Source: Lumbricus rubellus (taxonomy: Eukaryota; Annelida; Clitellata; Crassiclitellata; Lumbricidae). From it: a stretch of DNA of 64,000 bases. The translations under genes and the position numbers were made by a program. The notes beneath the pieces were generated by a model, which did no database searches, had not been told where the DNA came from, and saw nothing but the letters and a program-made list of their open reading frames with translations. Of this stretch, positions 56,701-63,495 are shown piece by piece (positions within the stretch are counted from its first letter, which is position 1; each line of letters begins with the position of its first letter). The DNA lies in the NCBI GenBank assembly GCA_945859605.1, contig OX243817.1, positions 20,526,718 to 20,590,717 on the forward strand, given 5' to 3'.

Positions 56701-58753
56701 ATTCCACCGCCCATATAATGCACAAGGTCTGCCATCATTGTCTGAAAAGATACCACCATTAATCTGCATTCATAGCACGAATTTTTTTTAGCTAAATGGC
56801 ACATACCTTGATCCTATAAATTCCGTGAGAGAATTTCCATTAGCATTTAAATTAAAATGATTGCTCAATTTCCCACTCAAACGTCTCACGTCATCATTGC
56901 TCGATATATTGTTCACTACAAAATGGGCCGCCCAACATAATTGATGAAATAAGTCAGAAAATTAGTCGAACATCGATCTGAAATAAACTGCTAAAATCCG
57001 CAGCTCCAATAAATTATCTAAGAAATAAAACATGGTACTTAATAAATAACAGATGCATACCAGATCTTCCTTTGTCTTAAAACCACTGAAGCAGAGGATC
57101 ATCTTGTCCATGGATGTGCAATAAAGTGGACGTTTGCTGTATGGAATGCCCTTGAGGACAAGACAAAAATAAATTTTAAAACTCATACATTGATGTAAAA
57201 CACAGTACTTATTATACTGTCAGGCATCAAACACAATTAATGTATGAACAATATAAATTAAGTATTTCTTAATTAAATTTAAAGATTCTGAAAGATTACA
57301 TCTACATCCATAGTCCTCTACTGCATCAATAACTTTCTCCTGGCGCTTTGTTTAATTTCATATTGGCAACTGACCCACTCTTATAGTGACCATATATTAA
57401 TCTCATCATTACCATTATAATTAATCAAAATTATAATAACAATAATAAAATTGTTTTGCACCCAAGGTATGTATATCTTAATATTCTGAAAAGACTATAC
57501 TTATACAGCATTTTAAAGTATTCTTATTATTATTATTAACTGAACCGGTAGATATTTCCCTCCACACAAAAAATTTATTACATTTCACTCGTAGTACCTT
57601 ACCACTAATGTTTGTACAATTTAAATGCTTAGTTCAAGAGAACTTTGAATTCAGCTGAACTGAGCTGTATTATGCAATGCATGACTACCTGTTTCATCTT
57701 GGCACTTTTTATGACAACAGGTGGTGCCACAATGCGACATCCTTCCTTGTAGAGCTGATGGAAGATGCTGCCTTCAAAGTTCTCCACAATAAAGACAGTA
57801 TCTTCATCTGCATCCTTCATGAACTCAAAACCAGTGTCCGAATACACAACTGGAGCACACAAGGTCTACAGAAAAGAAAGCACAACCATTAACAAGATTC
57901 CAACTATTTTCCCCCACTCTTCAGAACACCTTCTTTCGTCTTCAGCTGCTACTTGACACAAATAATTTACTGTTTCATGTGAAATTCAAATGTGCTTCAA
58001 AGATTATTTGATCATCAGAATTTAACAAAAAAAAACAATACTTTGCATGTGCCAAAAAGTGATCATGCAAAAACAATGATAAGCAATTAAGTAAAATTCC
58101 GTTAAAATGCTACTTACCTTGAGTGCATGGTTTAAGGGTTGGCAGTTGGCCAATTTCTGGCCCACCAAAATAAATCGAATGTCCTCTAGAAAAGACAAAT
58201 TGCAATGCAATGTAATCAAAGTATATACCATACTTGACCAGAACAAAAAATTAGACAGTAGTTTTAACTAAAATATGTTCTCATTTATATATTACAAGTC
58301 AACTCCTACATTCAAAGCAGCAAAGAAAGGGCAATTGTAAGTATGGCTACATGAATAAATTGGGGATAATCAGATCAAGTGCTGAAATTTAAATCCTGCT
58401 GATTCAAAAATATTACTTCTGCCCCAGAATCATCTGCAGCAGAATATTTATCTATATAGGCCTACCATAATGGCAACTAGGGCACAAGCTGCCCAGCAAT
58501 GAGTGTAATCCACCTCAGAATTTACACTGGCATTGCTGGTTTCAGCTTAAATTTGCAAGTGTATCGTTAAAAACGTATTATTTTAACGCGACGGCAAAGG
58601 CACAGTACAAGAATGAAGAGGATAGATATGATTATGCAAGATATTTATGCAAATACGAATTCGTTACTGGGTCTAATGCCTGTTCACACTCTAACCTGAA
58701 TCCGACGAAAAATCCTTGACCGAGCTAACAGAGGGTTTTCTGTTATTAGCCAT
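41632..58753 (-). CDS. ECT2: ECT2 RhoGEF of cytokinesis (23 coding exons)
   Basis: ECT2 loads GTP on RhoA at the spindle midzone to start cleavage-furrow contraction; its BRCT repeats bind phosphorylated MgcRacGAP and hold the GEF inactive. Exons, 5' to 3': 58753-58696, 58185-58118, 57865-57689, 57150-57061, 56741-56634, 55738-55637, 55348-55249, 54910-54795, 52842-52545, 51868-51711, 51100-50912, 50664-50554, 49924-49828, 49609-49528, 49183-49105, 48614-48495, 47888-47747, 47292-47138, 46461-46370, 45991-45796, 45163-45080, 44404-44351, 41706-41632. They sum to 2,751 nt, 916 residues, against about 914 in human. BRCT0 about 20-105, BRCT1 110-200, BRCT2 208-295, TP sites and NLS 300-345, DH 400-590, PH 610-750, basic tail to 916. 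Start: an in-frame TAG lies 33 nt upstream. The last two exons are the least certain. Confidence 0.93.
41944..42163 (-). mobile_element. tRNA-derived SINE copy 3 (best tRNA head)
   Basis: On the minus strand: ggggcgcggtggtctagtgg (box A), box B ggttcgaatcc at 42108-42098, then the body and gttatagcgccccttcaa end region. Its head is the closest of the copies to a real tRNA. In ECT2 intron 22. Confidence 0.8.
42180..42310 (-). mobile_element. LINE 3'-end fragment (GAPE family), minus strand
   Basis: Minus-strand translation FLKSLKTILFSHSWAGRASE, stop, parallels [18 protein letters not shown] at 29150-29200. The tail is an aaataaataaa run. Confidence 0.6.
42763..42899 (+). mobile_element. tRNA-derived SINE copy 4 (3' part only)
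   Basis: Begins at the body (gagaccttgggcaagtcctt) and runs to acaagtgcacatacaaa; the tRNA head is absent. A truncation of this kind is expected from incomplete reverse transcription. In ECT2 intron 22. Confidence 0.7.
44351..44404 (-). CDS. ECT2: ECT2 exon 22: C-terminal tail (tentative)
   Basis: DLTVSDIQADLTALDTSQ, acceptor tttgcag. If the cag|gtcttt donor is not used, the frame reads VF and stops at TAG (44344-44342), giving a shorter protein. No homology. Confidence 0.55.
45080..45163 (-). CDS. ECT2: ECT2 exon 21: C-terminal tail
   Basis: SETESYSERVDQMSIGTPYG then QNRRDTLA, no clear human match. Clean acceptor (ttttcag) and donor (gca|gtaagt), phase 0. Confidence 0.75.
45796..45991 (-). 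CDS. ECT2: ECT2 exon 20: basic C-terminal region
   Basis: FSKRVSRAFSLTKSPRGNMK matches human TSKKVTRAFSFSKTPKRAL, the polybasic cluster that binds membrane phospholipids. A serine-rich part, SSHRTSSVSSWMSEVDM, follows. Donor atg|gtaagt. Confidence 0.92.
46370..46461 (-). CDS. ECT2: ECT2 exon 19
   Basis: MILATVEAQVLNIDASDLYN then KTLSRAATK; TLSRAA matches human TLSRAS. Phases 0 in, 2 out (aa|gttagt). Confidence 0.87.
46776..46960 (+). mobile_element. Possible LINE C-terminal relic
   Basis: The translation PKEWKAIPMIIRCYNFF then LTSKLFRKF loosely resembles the WN.LP..IR..LKTHLF ending of CR1/L2 proteins. Weak; in ECT2 intron 18. Confidence 0.3.
47138..47292 (-). CDS. ECT2: ECT2 exon 18: PH end
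   Basis: DCQNVFALITKKMEEKEERL then FLTLLSKAICSNMC, equivalent to human DCHNAFALLVRPP..WLKMLCRHVANTI. Donor tac|gtgagt. Confidence 0.9.
47747..47888 (-). CDS. ECT2: ECT2 exon 17: PH domain
   Basis: VCKRRTKAVNT, a variable loop, then SYKHLDLWPFSTIKRVVDI (human SLKHIHLMPLSQIKKVLDI). Donor gaag|gtttgc, phase 1. Confidence 0.92.
48199..48400 (+). mobile_element. tRNA-derived SINE copy 5
   Basis: Head ggggcatggtggtgtagtgg, degraded box B (aggttagaatcc), family body gggaccttgagcaagtc and a simple aaataaata tail. Antisense in ECT2 intron 16. Confidence 0.7.
48495..48614 (-). CDS. ECT2: ECT2 exon 16: PH domain
   Basis: PNLLSAHRSFARKIDTVEV and PITLFIFSDSIE are PH strands 1-3 (human ANLLSSHRSLVQRVETI..VTLFLFNDCLE). 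Donor gag|gtttgt. Confidence 0.93.
49105..49183 (-). CDS. ECT2: ECT2 exon 15: DH-PH junction
   Basis: HINEDKRKADGHQAMFEIIN then IENCP, parallel to human HINEDKRKTEAQKQIFDVVYEVDGCP. Phases 2 in, 0 out. Confidence 0.94.
49528..49609 (-). CDS. ECT2: ECT2 exon 14: end of DH
   Basis: DILKRTEKGQSDHDRLNRAI then SALEEVM, matching human NDLKKHTADENPDKSTLEKAI..LKEVM. Donor ac|gtacgt, phase 2. Confidence 0.9.
49828..49924 (-). CDS. ECT2: ECT2 exon 13: DH catalytic helix
   Basis: SKPECGRQTLTELLIRPVQR then LPSVLLLLK, the most conserved RhoGEF segment (CR3), which contacts the GTPase. Donor aag|gtaatt, phase 1. Confidence 0.95.
50554..50664 (-). CDS. ECT2: ECT2 exon 12: DH domain
   Basis: YYPNFVNYFEKTKEIV and KTKPRFHAFLR match human YPPFVNFFEMSKETI..KQKPRFHAFLK. 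Phase 0. Confidence 0.94.
50912..51100 (-). CDS. ECT2: ECT2 exon 11: DH domain
   Basis: GGPILDPQDSKAIFGGIPPI and GDVFLHH align with human GGPILAPEEIKTIFGSIPDI..GDIFLKY. Donor catcat|gtatga, phase 0. Confidence 0.94.
51711..51868 (-). CDS. ECT2: ECT2 exon 10: start of DH domain
   Basis: VELFQTESNYVGILHTILK is Dbl-homology region 1 (human KELYQTESNYVNILATIIQ). The donor aag|gttgga is weak but in phase, and the alignment across it has no gap. Confidence 0.9.
52545..52842 (-). CDS. ECT2: ECT2 exon 9: end of BRCT2, regulatory linker
   Basis: WFWASIQMEACAVESMYAFE closes BRCT2. NTPNTPLSG, with two TP sites, and the NLS SNKRKRVKENIAQL then match human NTPNSNRKRRRLKETLAQL. In human ECT2 this linker carries CDK1/PLK1 and nuclear-import signals. 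Phase 0 in, 1 out (gtgtg|gtaaga). Confidence 0.93.
52981..53162. other. Left flank of the LINE insertion
   Basis: Contains an ATT microsatellite (53131-53148). The LINE frame opens directly after a TAA at 53160-53162. No element 5' end or target duplication is evident. Confidence 0.35.
53163..54725 (+). CDS. LINE reverse transcriptase (partial polyprotein)
   Basis: Open from 53163 to TGA at 54723-54725, about 520 codons; no start codon is implied because the 5' part is lost. Reverse transcriptase blocks in order: NKAPGHDGIPIELVK, FIPIFKKGD..NYRTIA, NQAGFRK, FIDYSKAFDCID (motif A, catalytic Asp), RQGCILSPFLFNLY (motif B), LRYADDTTLLA (motif C, YADD), NVKKTKVM, FTFLGSMI. A C-terminal segment VLYGCETWT..GHVMR..GRPRKKW is typical of this group. 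Its role is target-primed reverse transcription of the element RNA. The catalytic residues are intact. The related but distinct tails at 7380 and 34925 come from another family. Confidence 0.9.
   Translation, partial: CVEKENIKIEGVENEPEILEVEVEWAIKQLKDNKAPGHDGIPIELVKVGDEAVVRTITKLCNQIWRTGQWPEDWKRSVFIPIFKKGDARECGNYRTIAMISHTSKILLKIIHKRMEKTIERELPTNQAGFRKARGTRDHIANIRWIMERQREYGQQVHMCFIDYSKAFDCIDHTLLWRTLIEMGIPKHLVKLLKGLYVDQEAVIRTEYGDTGKFKIRKGVRQGCILSPFLFNLYAERIMRRAGLEEATEGVRIAGKILNNLRYADDTTLLAGKRDDLVELIRRVRKESEKAGLYFNVKKTKVMTTATWKNFEVDGETIEVVSSFTFLGSMIEKEGRSDMEIRRRVTMGKTAMNGLEKIWKDKYVSRETKKRLVRALIFPVVLYGCETWTKTRDMEKKINACEMWIWRKMLRISWTEKRTNESVREELGIEREETLQQTATWRKLSYFGHVMRSNGLEKELMTACGEGRRRCGRPRKKWLDEVQEKSGMRLEELREANRERINWRRCTRAFARAPVADGTR
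53163..54750 (+). mobile_element. 5'-truncated LINE with intact reverse transcriptase frame
   Basis: Inserted antisense in ECT2 intron 8, its 3' end only some 45-70 bp from the exon 8 donor. It lacks the endonuclease part but the remaining frame is uninterrupted, which suggests a recent insertion. Its strongly purine-rich sense strand is unlike the surrounding intron. The family is a non-LTR retrotransposon; I cannot settle the clade by eye. Confidence 0.85.
54795..54910 (-). CDS. ECT2: ECT2 exon 8: BRCT2
   Basis: CTHLVVNECEVKALPF and GRVHVVKSE match human CTHLVVEENIVKDLPF..LYVVKQE. Donor gag|gtaagt. Confidence 0.93.
55249..55348 (-). CDS. ECT2: ECT2 exon 7: BRCT2, with GC donor
   Basis: FSILSFLGFAREEMKHMEEV parallels human CILSFLGFSDEEKTNMEEM. 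The donor is AATG|GCAAGT. The GC site gives the right phase (1) and an alignment to the human protein without gaps. The GT two bases on gives phase 2, which fails. Confidence 0.9.
55637..55738 (-). CDS. ECT2: ECT2 exon 6: end of BRCT1
   Basis: AAVSLGTHIMSEDWVHRCWE matches human VAVSLGTPIMKPEWIYKAWE, with the conserved BRCT tryptophan. Acceptor gtgcag, donor ctg|gtaata, phase 0. Confidence 0.94.
55749..56633 (-). other. ECT2 intron 5, with a repeat fragment
   Basis: Bases 55870-56230 look like an interspersed repeat (ctcaggagcgctcccaaccc, agaggaagccagtgcagaac), in part related to the LINE tails elsewhere in reverse orientation. A 35-bp phrase around gaccgcaaacataagaaat is repeated about three times at 56485-56580. 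Confidence 0.5.
56634..56741 (-). CDS. ECT2: ECT2 exon 5: BRCT1
   Basis: HYMGGGIRKDFSAKVTHLVA, followed by GGEKYR, almost identical to vertebrate ECT2. It includes the lysine of KVTHLVA implicated in phosphopeptide binding. Phase 0. Confidence 0.95.
57061..57150 (-). CDS. ECT2: ECT2 exon 4: start of BRCT1
   Basis: SKRPLYCTSMDKMILCFSGF parallels human SCRPLYCTSMMNLVLCFTGF. The phosphate-binding threonine of human BRCT1 (LCFTGF) is serine here, a conservative change. Confidence 0.94.
57689..57865 (-). CDS. ECT2: ECT2 exon 3: BRCT0
   Basis: DTVFIVENFEGSIFHQLYKE and GCRIVAPPVVIK match the vertebrate ECT2 segment (FEG.VF..LYK..CR..GPPVV). Phase 0 on both sides. Confidence 0.93.
58118..58185 (-). 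CDS. ECT2: ECT2 exon 2: BRCT0 start
   Basis: EDIRFILVGQKL..NHALK, parallel to human ETRVILVQEAGKQ..IKALK. Acceptor ttctag, donor aag|gtaagt, phase 0. Confidence 0.85.
58696..58753 (-). CDS. ECT2: ECT2 exon 1: start codon
   Basis: 19 codons (MANNRKPSVSSVKDF..), phase 1 out at tcag|gttaga. No homology on its own; chosen because the ATG follows an in-frame stop and the phase fits exon 2. Confidence 0.75.
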
Positions 58754-59100
58754 CTGAAGCTCAATCGTAGCCAAGTTCAAAATTGGCTATGATCCGGTGC
58801 CCTCACGATTCACAGAAATTTCCCTCTTCAATAATTATAATTGTCAATAGGTCTTTGATGGCCTTAACAGGTGGTCGCAGACGGAAGCGATGCTATTCCC
58901 ACTAATAACACCATCGAGATTAAGTACTTGAGGCAAACTAAACGGAATAAACCAATTTTAGTGTTGATCAAATAAGAAATTTAACTCAAACTTTAAAAAA
59001 TAATCGAAACTCGTGCAAAAATAAAGTTCTTAAAAATTGCGCCCGTTTAAAAAAATGTAACGACGATGGTGATTGGCCAATTAAATGACAGCCACAAAAT
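58754..59100 (-). promoter_or_regulatory. Probable ECT2 promoter and 5' UTR
   Basis: An ATTGGCCAAT palindrome (two overlapping CCAAT boxes) lies at 59072-59081. A second CCAAT reading toward ECT2 (58786-58782) sits directly beside TTTGAA (58781-58776), the CHR sequence that with CCAAT boxes drives G2/M genes in vertebrates. The latter pair is only 25-33 bases from the start codon, so it may be in the UTR. Function is inferred. Confidence 0.35.
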
Positions 59101-59435
59101 GTGAGTAAGTGCGTCGGAGTTCTGTCCGATTCTGTCCTCAACTATCTTCGATACCAAAGATAGTCTACGACTCTAATATCTTTGTCGATACTATTATGTC
59201 ATAATAATATTCTCTTTATTGAAATAATCTCGGTTGACAGATCGCAACCGGTTACAGTGTACAATAATGCAGTTTAAACAATTCACAAGAACGGAGATTT
59301 CAGAATACACAAATCTCAACTATACGAACTGGACAGACAGCCTGCAATACATACGAGCAGAGCCGTATATTTGAAACATACGAGGCCTGGCCATGTCATG
59401 CACGTTAATTTAAAAAAAGTTATTTCTCGCATGTC

Positions 59436-59617
59436 TATGGCGCCCCTTCAAGTTCACTTCTTAGATGCGCTCCCGACTACAGAGCGGACGCTGCATCTAA
59501 GTTTCACGCCAAAGCGCACGAGCAATTGAGTTAAGGTCTTGCCCAAGGTCCCTCCCTACGCGGCGACTTGAGGTGGATTGCAACCTGGAATCGAGCCCGA
59601 CTATACCACCGCGCCCA
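59436..59617 (-). mobile_element. tRNA-derived SINE copy 6
   Basis: Minus strand: gggcgcggtggtatag head, degraded box B, then gaccttgggcaagacctta and a ggggcgccat end. Lies between ECT2 and the BIRC gene. Confidence 0.7.
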
Positions 59618-60489
59618 AAATATAAATATTACAATCAAATTATTAAAAAAAAAATGAAATATAGAAAGGAGTTTCCGATCTTGGATATAGTAGGTCTTCG
59701 CGTCTTATGGAAATGTAATGATTAAAATGGTTTTGGGATTTAATTGCGTTAATCGAAAGGTTAGTGTTCAGATGTGTGTTAAATTTGCCGAAGCATTTAT
59801 TTATTTCTAATATAGTCTTTATTAAATAATAAATAATGATACGAATATTTATATGCTGTAAATGGCATGTGGTATTCAGTGGTGTCGTTGCAATTTTGCG
59901 CTTTGTTGTATGGTTATGTGACCATACCAGCGTATCGTAGATCACCGTTTCCCAACCACCAGGAAAAAGCGCTTACAACGGTGTTGTAGAACAGACTGCT
60001 CTCGGGCTCCGTCGCTGCGCTCAATTATTTTTTTTATCAAAATGTGTGGTTGAGGTGGAAAAAATTTCGGATTTTTTTTGAAAAATTTTCAGAATTTGGG
60101 GAAATTCCAATCGGAATGTCCCGATCAAAAAATAGACACGCGCGTCATGGCTTGTTTCATTATCTCCATCTTGCTTGCTATTCTCTAACTATGCGGGGCT
60201 TGCTTGAATGATATCAATCATTTATACGGGTTCAATCGTTGTCAGATCTTCCATGTCACCAATTTCCATCCATAATCCTCAGTAATCTATTGCGTTAGAG
60301 TTCTCAAGTATTCGCTATTGCACATACAAAAAGCATTCTCGTTACATATAAGTCGGATAAATTTATTAAAATAATTGTTGTTAAATTGAAATGGAATTGA
60401 TGAAGAGATTTTTGCTGAAATTGGAGCTGGGTTAATGAAGAGTTAGTTATTCATTTATAGAAGTTTTGCTTGGAAGCCTGGCACTTTTC
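59618..60489. other. ECT2-BIRC intergenic
   Basis: Bases 59990-60140 contain gctctcgggctccgtcgctg and A/T runs that look like a further repeat end. Nothing coding is supportable. Confidence 0.35.
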
Positions 60490-60750
60490 GCATCCCTTTC
60501 CACTCTCTTGTGGTGTTCCTCAAGGCTTCGTCTTGGGTCCACTGCTCTTCATTCTCTAAACCAGTCCTTTAGGTCATCTCATAGAATCCTCTGCTGTTGA
60601 CCACCATCTCTATTCAAATGACACCTAATCCTCCTTTCCAATGTCTTTTCCATCTCCATTGCTGAACTTCTCAATGTAGTTAGTCGAATCTCTCATTGGA
60701 TGTTGTCCAACTTCCTTTGCCTCAACCCCTCCAAAACAGAGTCAGCATCT
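60490..60750 (+). mobile_element. Reverse transcriptase fossil (LINE)
   Basis: Translates, with stops, to GVPQGFVLGPLLFIL, TSPLGHLIESSAVDHHLYS then SNFLCLNPSKTE: motifs B to D of a CR1/L2/jockey-group enzyme. The YADD box has decayed to YSND and the frame has several stops. A dead element just upstream of the BIRC gene. Confidence 0.75.
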
Positions 60751-61224
60751 GTATATTGTTGGTTGTTAATCTGTTCTTCTTGCACTGATATTTCGGTTCC
60801 ATTGTCCTGGATGATTTCCATGACTTTGTGTAAGTTAGTGATGAATGTATTAGGTGAAATTGTATTTCCTAGACTTCTTGCCTTGTCCCCCATTGTAGTC
60901 ACTAGCTATTTTCGTATATTACCTCAAAGTATATGTCCAATGTTCTGTAGAGTCCTTGTAGCAATTTCCTATCATGGGTGCCTTTTAAAGTTGGAGTCCC
61001 TCAAAATTTGTGCCAGGTCCACTTCTTTAGATTACAGTTGCAGTATGAGCCCTTAATGTGGTCAGCATCAATTTGACAAAAATGTTGGTTTAGCTAAACC
61101 ATTGCAAAATTGTATTGACATAGCGGACGTAATTGGTTCATTTGCTGTTTCAGAACCTGTCAAAACCAGCCAAGTGCAGCAGAGAATGAATTGAACGTGG
61201 TTTGAAATATTTTGGCTTTTACAG
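60751..61224 (+). other. BIRC 5' flank
   Basis: No recognisable protein. An untranslated BIRC exon must end somewhere upstream, as a 3' splice site (tttttacag, to 61224) precedes the start codon by four bases. Confidence 0.35.
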
Positions 61225-61228
61225 AAAT

Positions 61229-62005
61229 ATGGCCAGCTCTATGGAAACTTCACAATATCGACAGGAGTTGTACCGGGTGGCAAGCTACGTCAGCTGGCCG
61301 GGCATGACAGAAACTTGCCCTTTGACTCTGGCTAGGGCAGGGTTCTACTACAGTGGATCAAATAGTGTTGTCTTTTGCTGGTGCTGTGGCAAGGAAATTG
61401 ATGCTAATGTGTATGGTAACGATGTGAAGCGCAGACACAGAATTGTTGCTCCAAACTGCCCGTGCTTAATGAACGCCGAATCAGGAGATGTTCCTCTTCC
61501 ATTACCAACTGATCTTAACATACAAGTGAGAAACACAACTGAAACAGATCATGGCAAACCGTGTACGGATCTAGTCAGTTTGCTTGAGATAATTGGCAGA
61601 AGGGCATATAGAAGGGGCATTTTTGAACCTAATATTCTAAAGTTAAACCGTTCAGAACCAGATTTCGACGTGCTGCGACGAGAAATCGTGCGCCTGGCGA
61701 CCTTCAAGGACTGGCCCGAAACTAACTGTGCTGCTCCCGGTGCGCTGGCACACGCTGGATTCTTCTACGCTGGAAAGAGAGACATCGTGCGCTGCGCATT
61801 CTGTCGCAAGTTTTGCGATCAGTGGAAGCGGGAAGATGTTCCGTTGGCTGCGCATCAGAGACTTTCTCCTGACTGTCCGTTTGTGAGGAATGAATCGACG
61901 ATATGTGCGAATGTCCGAATAGAGGATGACAGTTTAGATGAAGAGGTCCAACTGATTGGGATCACTGATATTCCGTACCAGAGTGATGGACAAGCAGCTG
62001 AAGAG
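61229..62005 (+). CDS. BIRC exon A: BIR1 and BIR2
   Basis: Residues 1-259. [21 protein letters not shown] opens BIR1, and [24 protein letters not shown] opens BIR2. An acidic linker [18 protein letters not shown] follows. Donor gag|gtttgt, phase 0. Confidence 0.92.
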
Positions 62006-63495
62006 GTTTGTTCTATGTTGGTGTTTTTCTTTGATCTGTAATAAGTATGGTTTGAGCAATGAGCAGTGCTATTGTTAGTTTGTATAGTTAGTATGGGGCT
62101 GGCCTATTTGCGCACGTTCTTTGGGAGCCAGTCACCATGACCATACGTGATGTAATTAATAATTTCTATAGCGTTGCTTACAGCCATGGCCATTCAATAG
62201 AGCGTCCCAGTGTGAGAACCCCAAGAAAAAAACCAGGTCTTAAGAAAGGAGGGAGATGTAGATTCAGAAAGAAGAGTCGCACGCAGAGTGGAGGGAAGAG
62301 AATTCCACAGGGAGTACCCAATGATGGTAAAGGATCGAGTTTGAGCAATAGTGGTCCTAGCTCGTGGAACAAACAAGTCAGACCTGTCCAAAGAACAGAG
62401 AGTTGATGAGAAGTTGCAGAAAGAGGAGGACGAATGAGATATATTAATGAGCAGTGAGTTAAGTGGACCATTCCGATATGCAGTTGTGCATGTAAATCTT
62501 AGTGTGGCTGCTCTTATACAGACGTGAAGATACTTGTGTCACAACCTGCCATCCGATGATTTTGCCCAATTAAATGAAAGGCCACATTGCTGTCTGGTTG
62601 CACGGACAAAAATTATTTTGATTTGCTACAAGACAATTTATTTTTCTGGACACATTAATTGTTCTGGAACTGCTGTCTGCAGATACAGTTGTTAACTTTA
62701 TAAAGTTTAGATGCATGTATTTCATGCGTTTAATTTTGTCTGTTTTCGTCGTTATCATGAAATGTTTTGATTTATACAGCCTGCAATCGACGGATCTTTA
62801 GACGTGCTGACGTTTCACTCTGGAACACTTTCTGAGTGTGCTCAGAGACCAAAGCATCCAGATATGACAGATGTAGAAGTGAGAAAGCTGTCCTTCTACA
62901 AGTCCCGTGCAGTGATACCCAAAGGACAAAATTCCACAGTGCTTGCAGAAGCTGGCTTCTATTACTACGGTTAGTGACCTCAGCACATTCATCACCTTTT
63001 TCTCGTATGTGTACCAGTTTTTCCTATAAATTCTGAAGCTTATGTTACAATTGTACCATGTAACTTTTCTCATGTTGTACCCTACAATGTGCTACAAGCA
63101 GCTACATATTGCATGTGTAAATTAATGGTGGACAGTCTTACTGTGCACATTGACCATATCTAACAAGTGCAGAAATATAATTTTTTTGCTGGATCATGCA
63201 GCTACTATTAACAACAGCTGTGAGGTTAGGGCTGTTTGCATTGTTTAAATTGTTTTGCATATTGGCCTATTAATGATAGAGTTGCTTTGTGACTTGCCTT
63301 TACTTAGACATGGTTATTTAAACTGCAGGTCCTTCAGACTACTGCAAATGCTTCTTCTGTGACGGTGGTCTAAAGAACTGGCAAGAAGATGATGAACCGT
63401 GGTCTGAACACGCAAGATGGTATCCTCGCTGTGGATACATTAAGAGCAGAAGAGGACCTGCCTTCATCCTTAAGGAACAGAATGATAGGAGTGCT
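61229..63495 (+). CDS. Inhibitor of apoptosis protein with three BIR domains (3' end outside window)
   Basis: IAPs bind and block caspases or their activators through BIR zinc folds, often with a RING ubiquitin ligase at the C-terminus. Visible exons: 61229-62005, 62780-62969, 63329-63495, 378 codons, all phases consistent. BIR1: CWCC at 50-53, H70, C77. BIR2: CAFC at 189-192, H209, C216. BIR3: CFFC at 330-333, then [14 protein letters not shown] (H350), C357. BIR3 has the DGGL..W..DDPW.EH groove that binds IAP-binding motifs in vertebrate XIAP/cIAP; BIR1 lacks the usual tryptophan. No RING, UBA or CARD is seen before 64000; they would lie downstream. Could be cIAP-like or XIAP-like, so no symbol is given. 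Start: ATG with A at -3 and G at +4. Confidence 0.92.
62006..62779 (+). other. BIRC intron with a repeat
   Basis: Bases 62190-62430 (cattcaatagagcgtcccag..ggagggaagagaattccac) look like a dispersed element, perhaps a distant relative of the 20920/31130 family. The rest is unique. Confidence 0.35.
62780..62969 (+). CDS. BIRC exon B: linker and start of BIR3
   Basis: Residues 260-322 plus one base. [20 protein letters not shown] then [10 protein letters not shown] starts BIR3. Acceptor tttatacag, donor tacg|gttagt, phase 1. Confidence 0.92.
63329..63495 (+). CDS. BIRC exon C: BIR3 zinc site
   Basis: Residues 323-378: [20 protein letters not shown] then [13 protein letters not shown] with all four zinc ligands, followed by [13 protein letters not shown]. 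Acceptor aactgcag, donor gct|gtaaga, phase 0. Confidence 0.92.
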
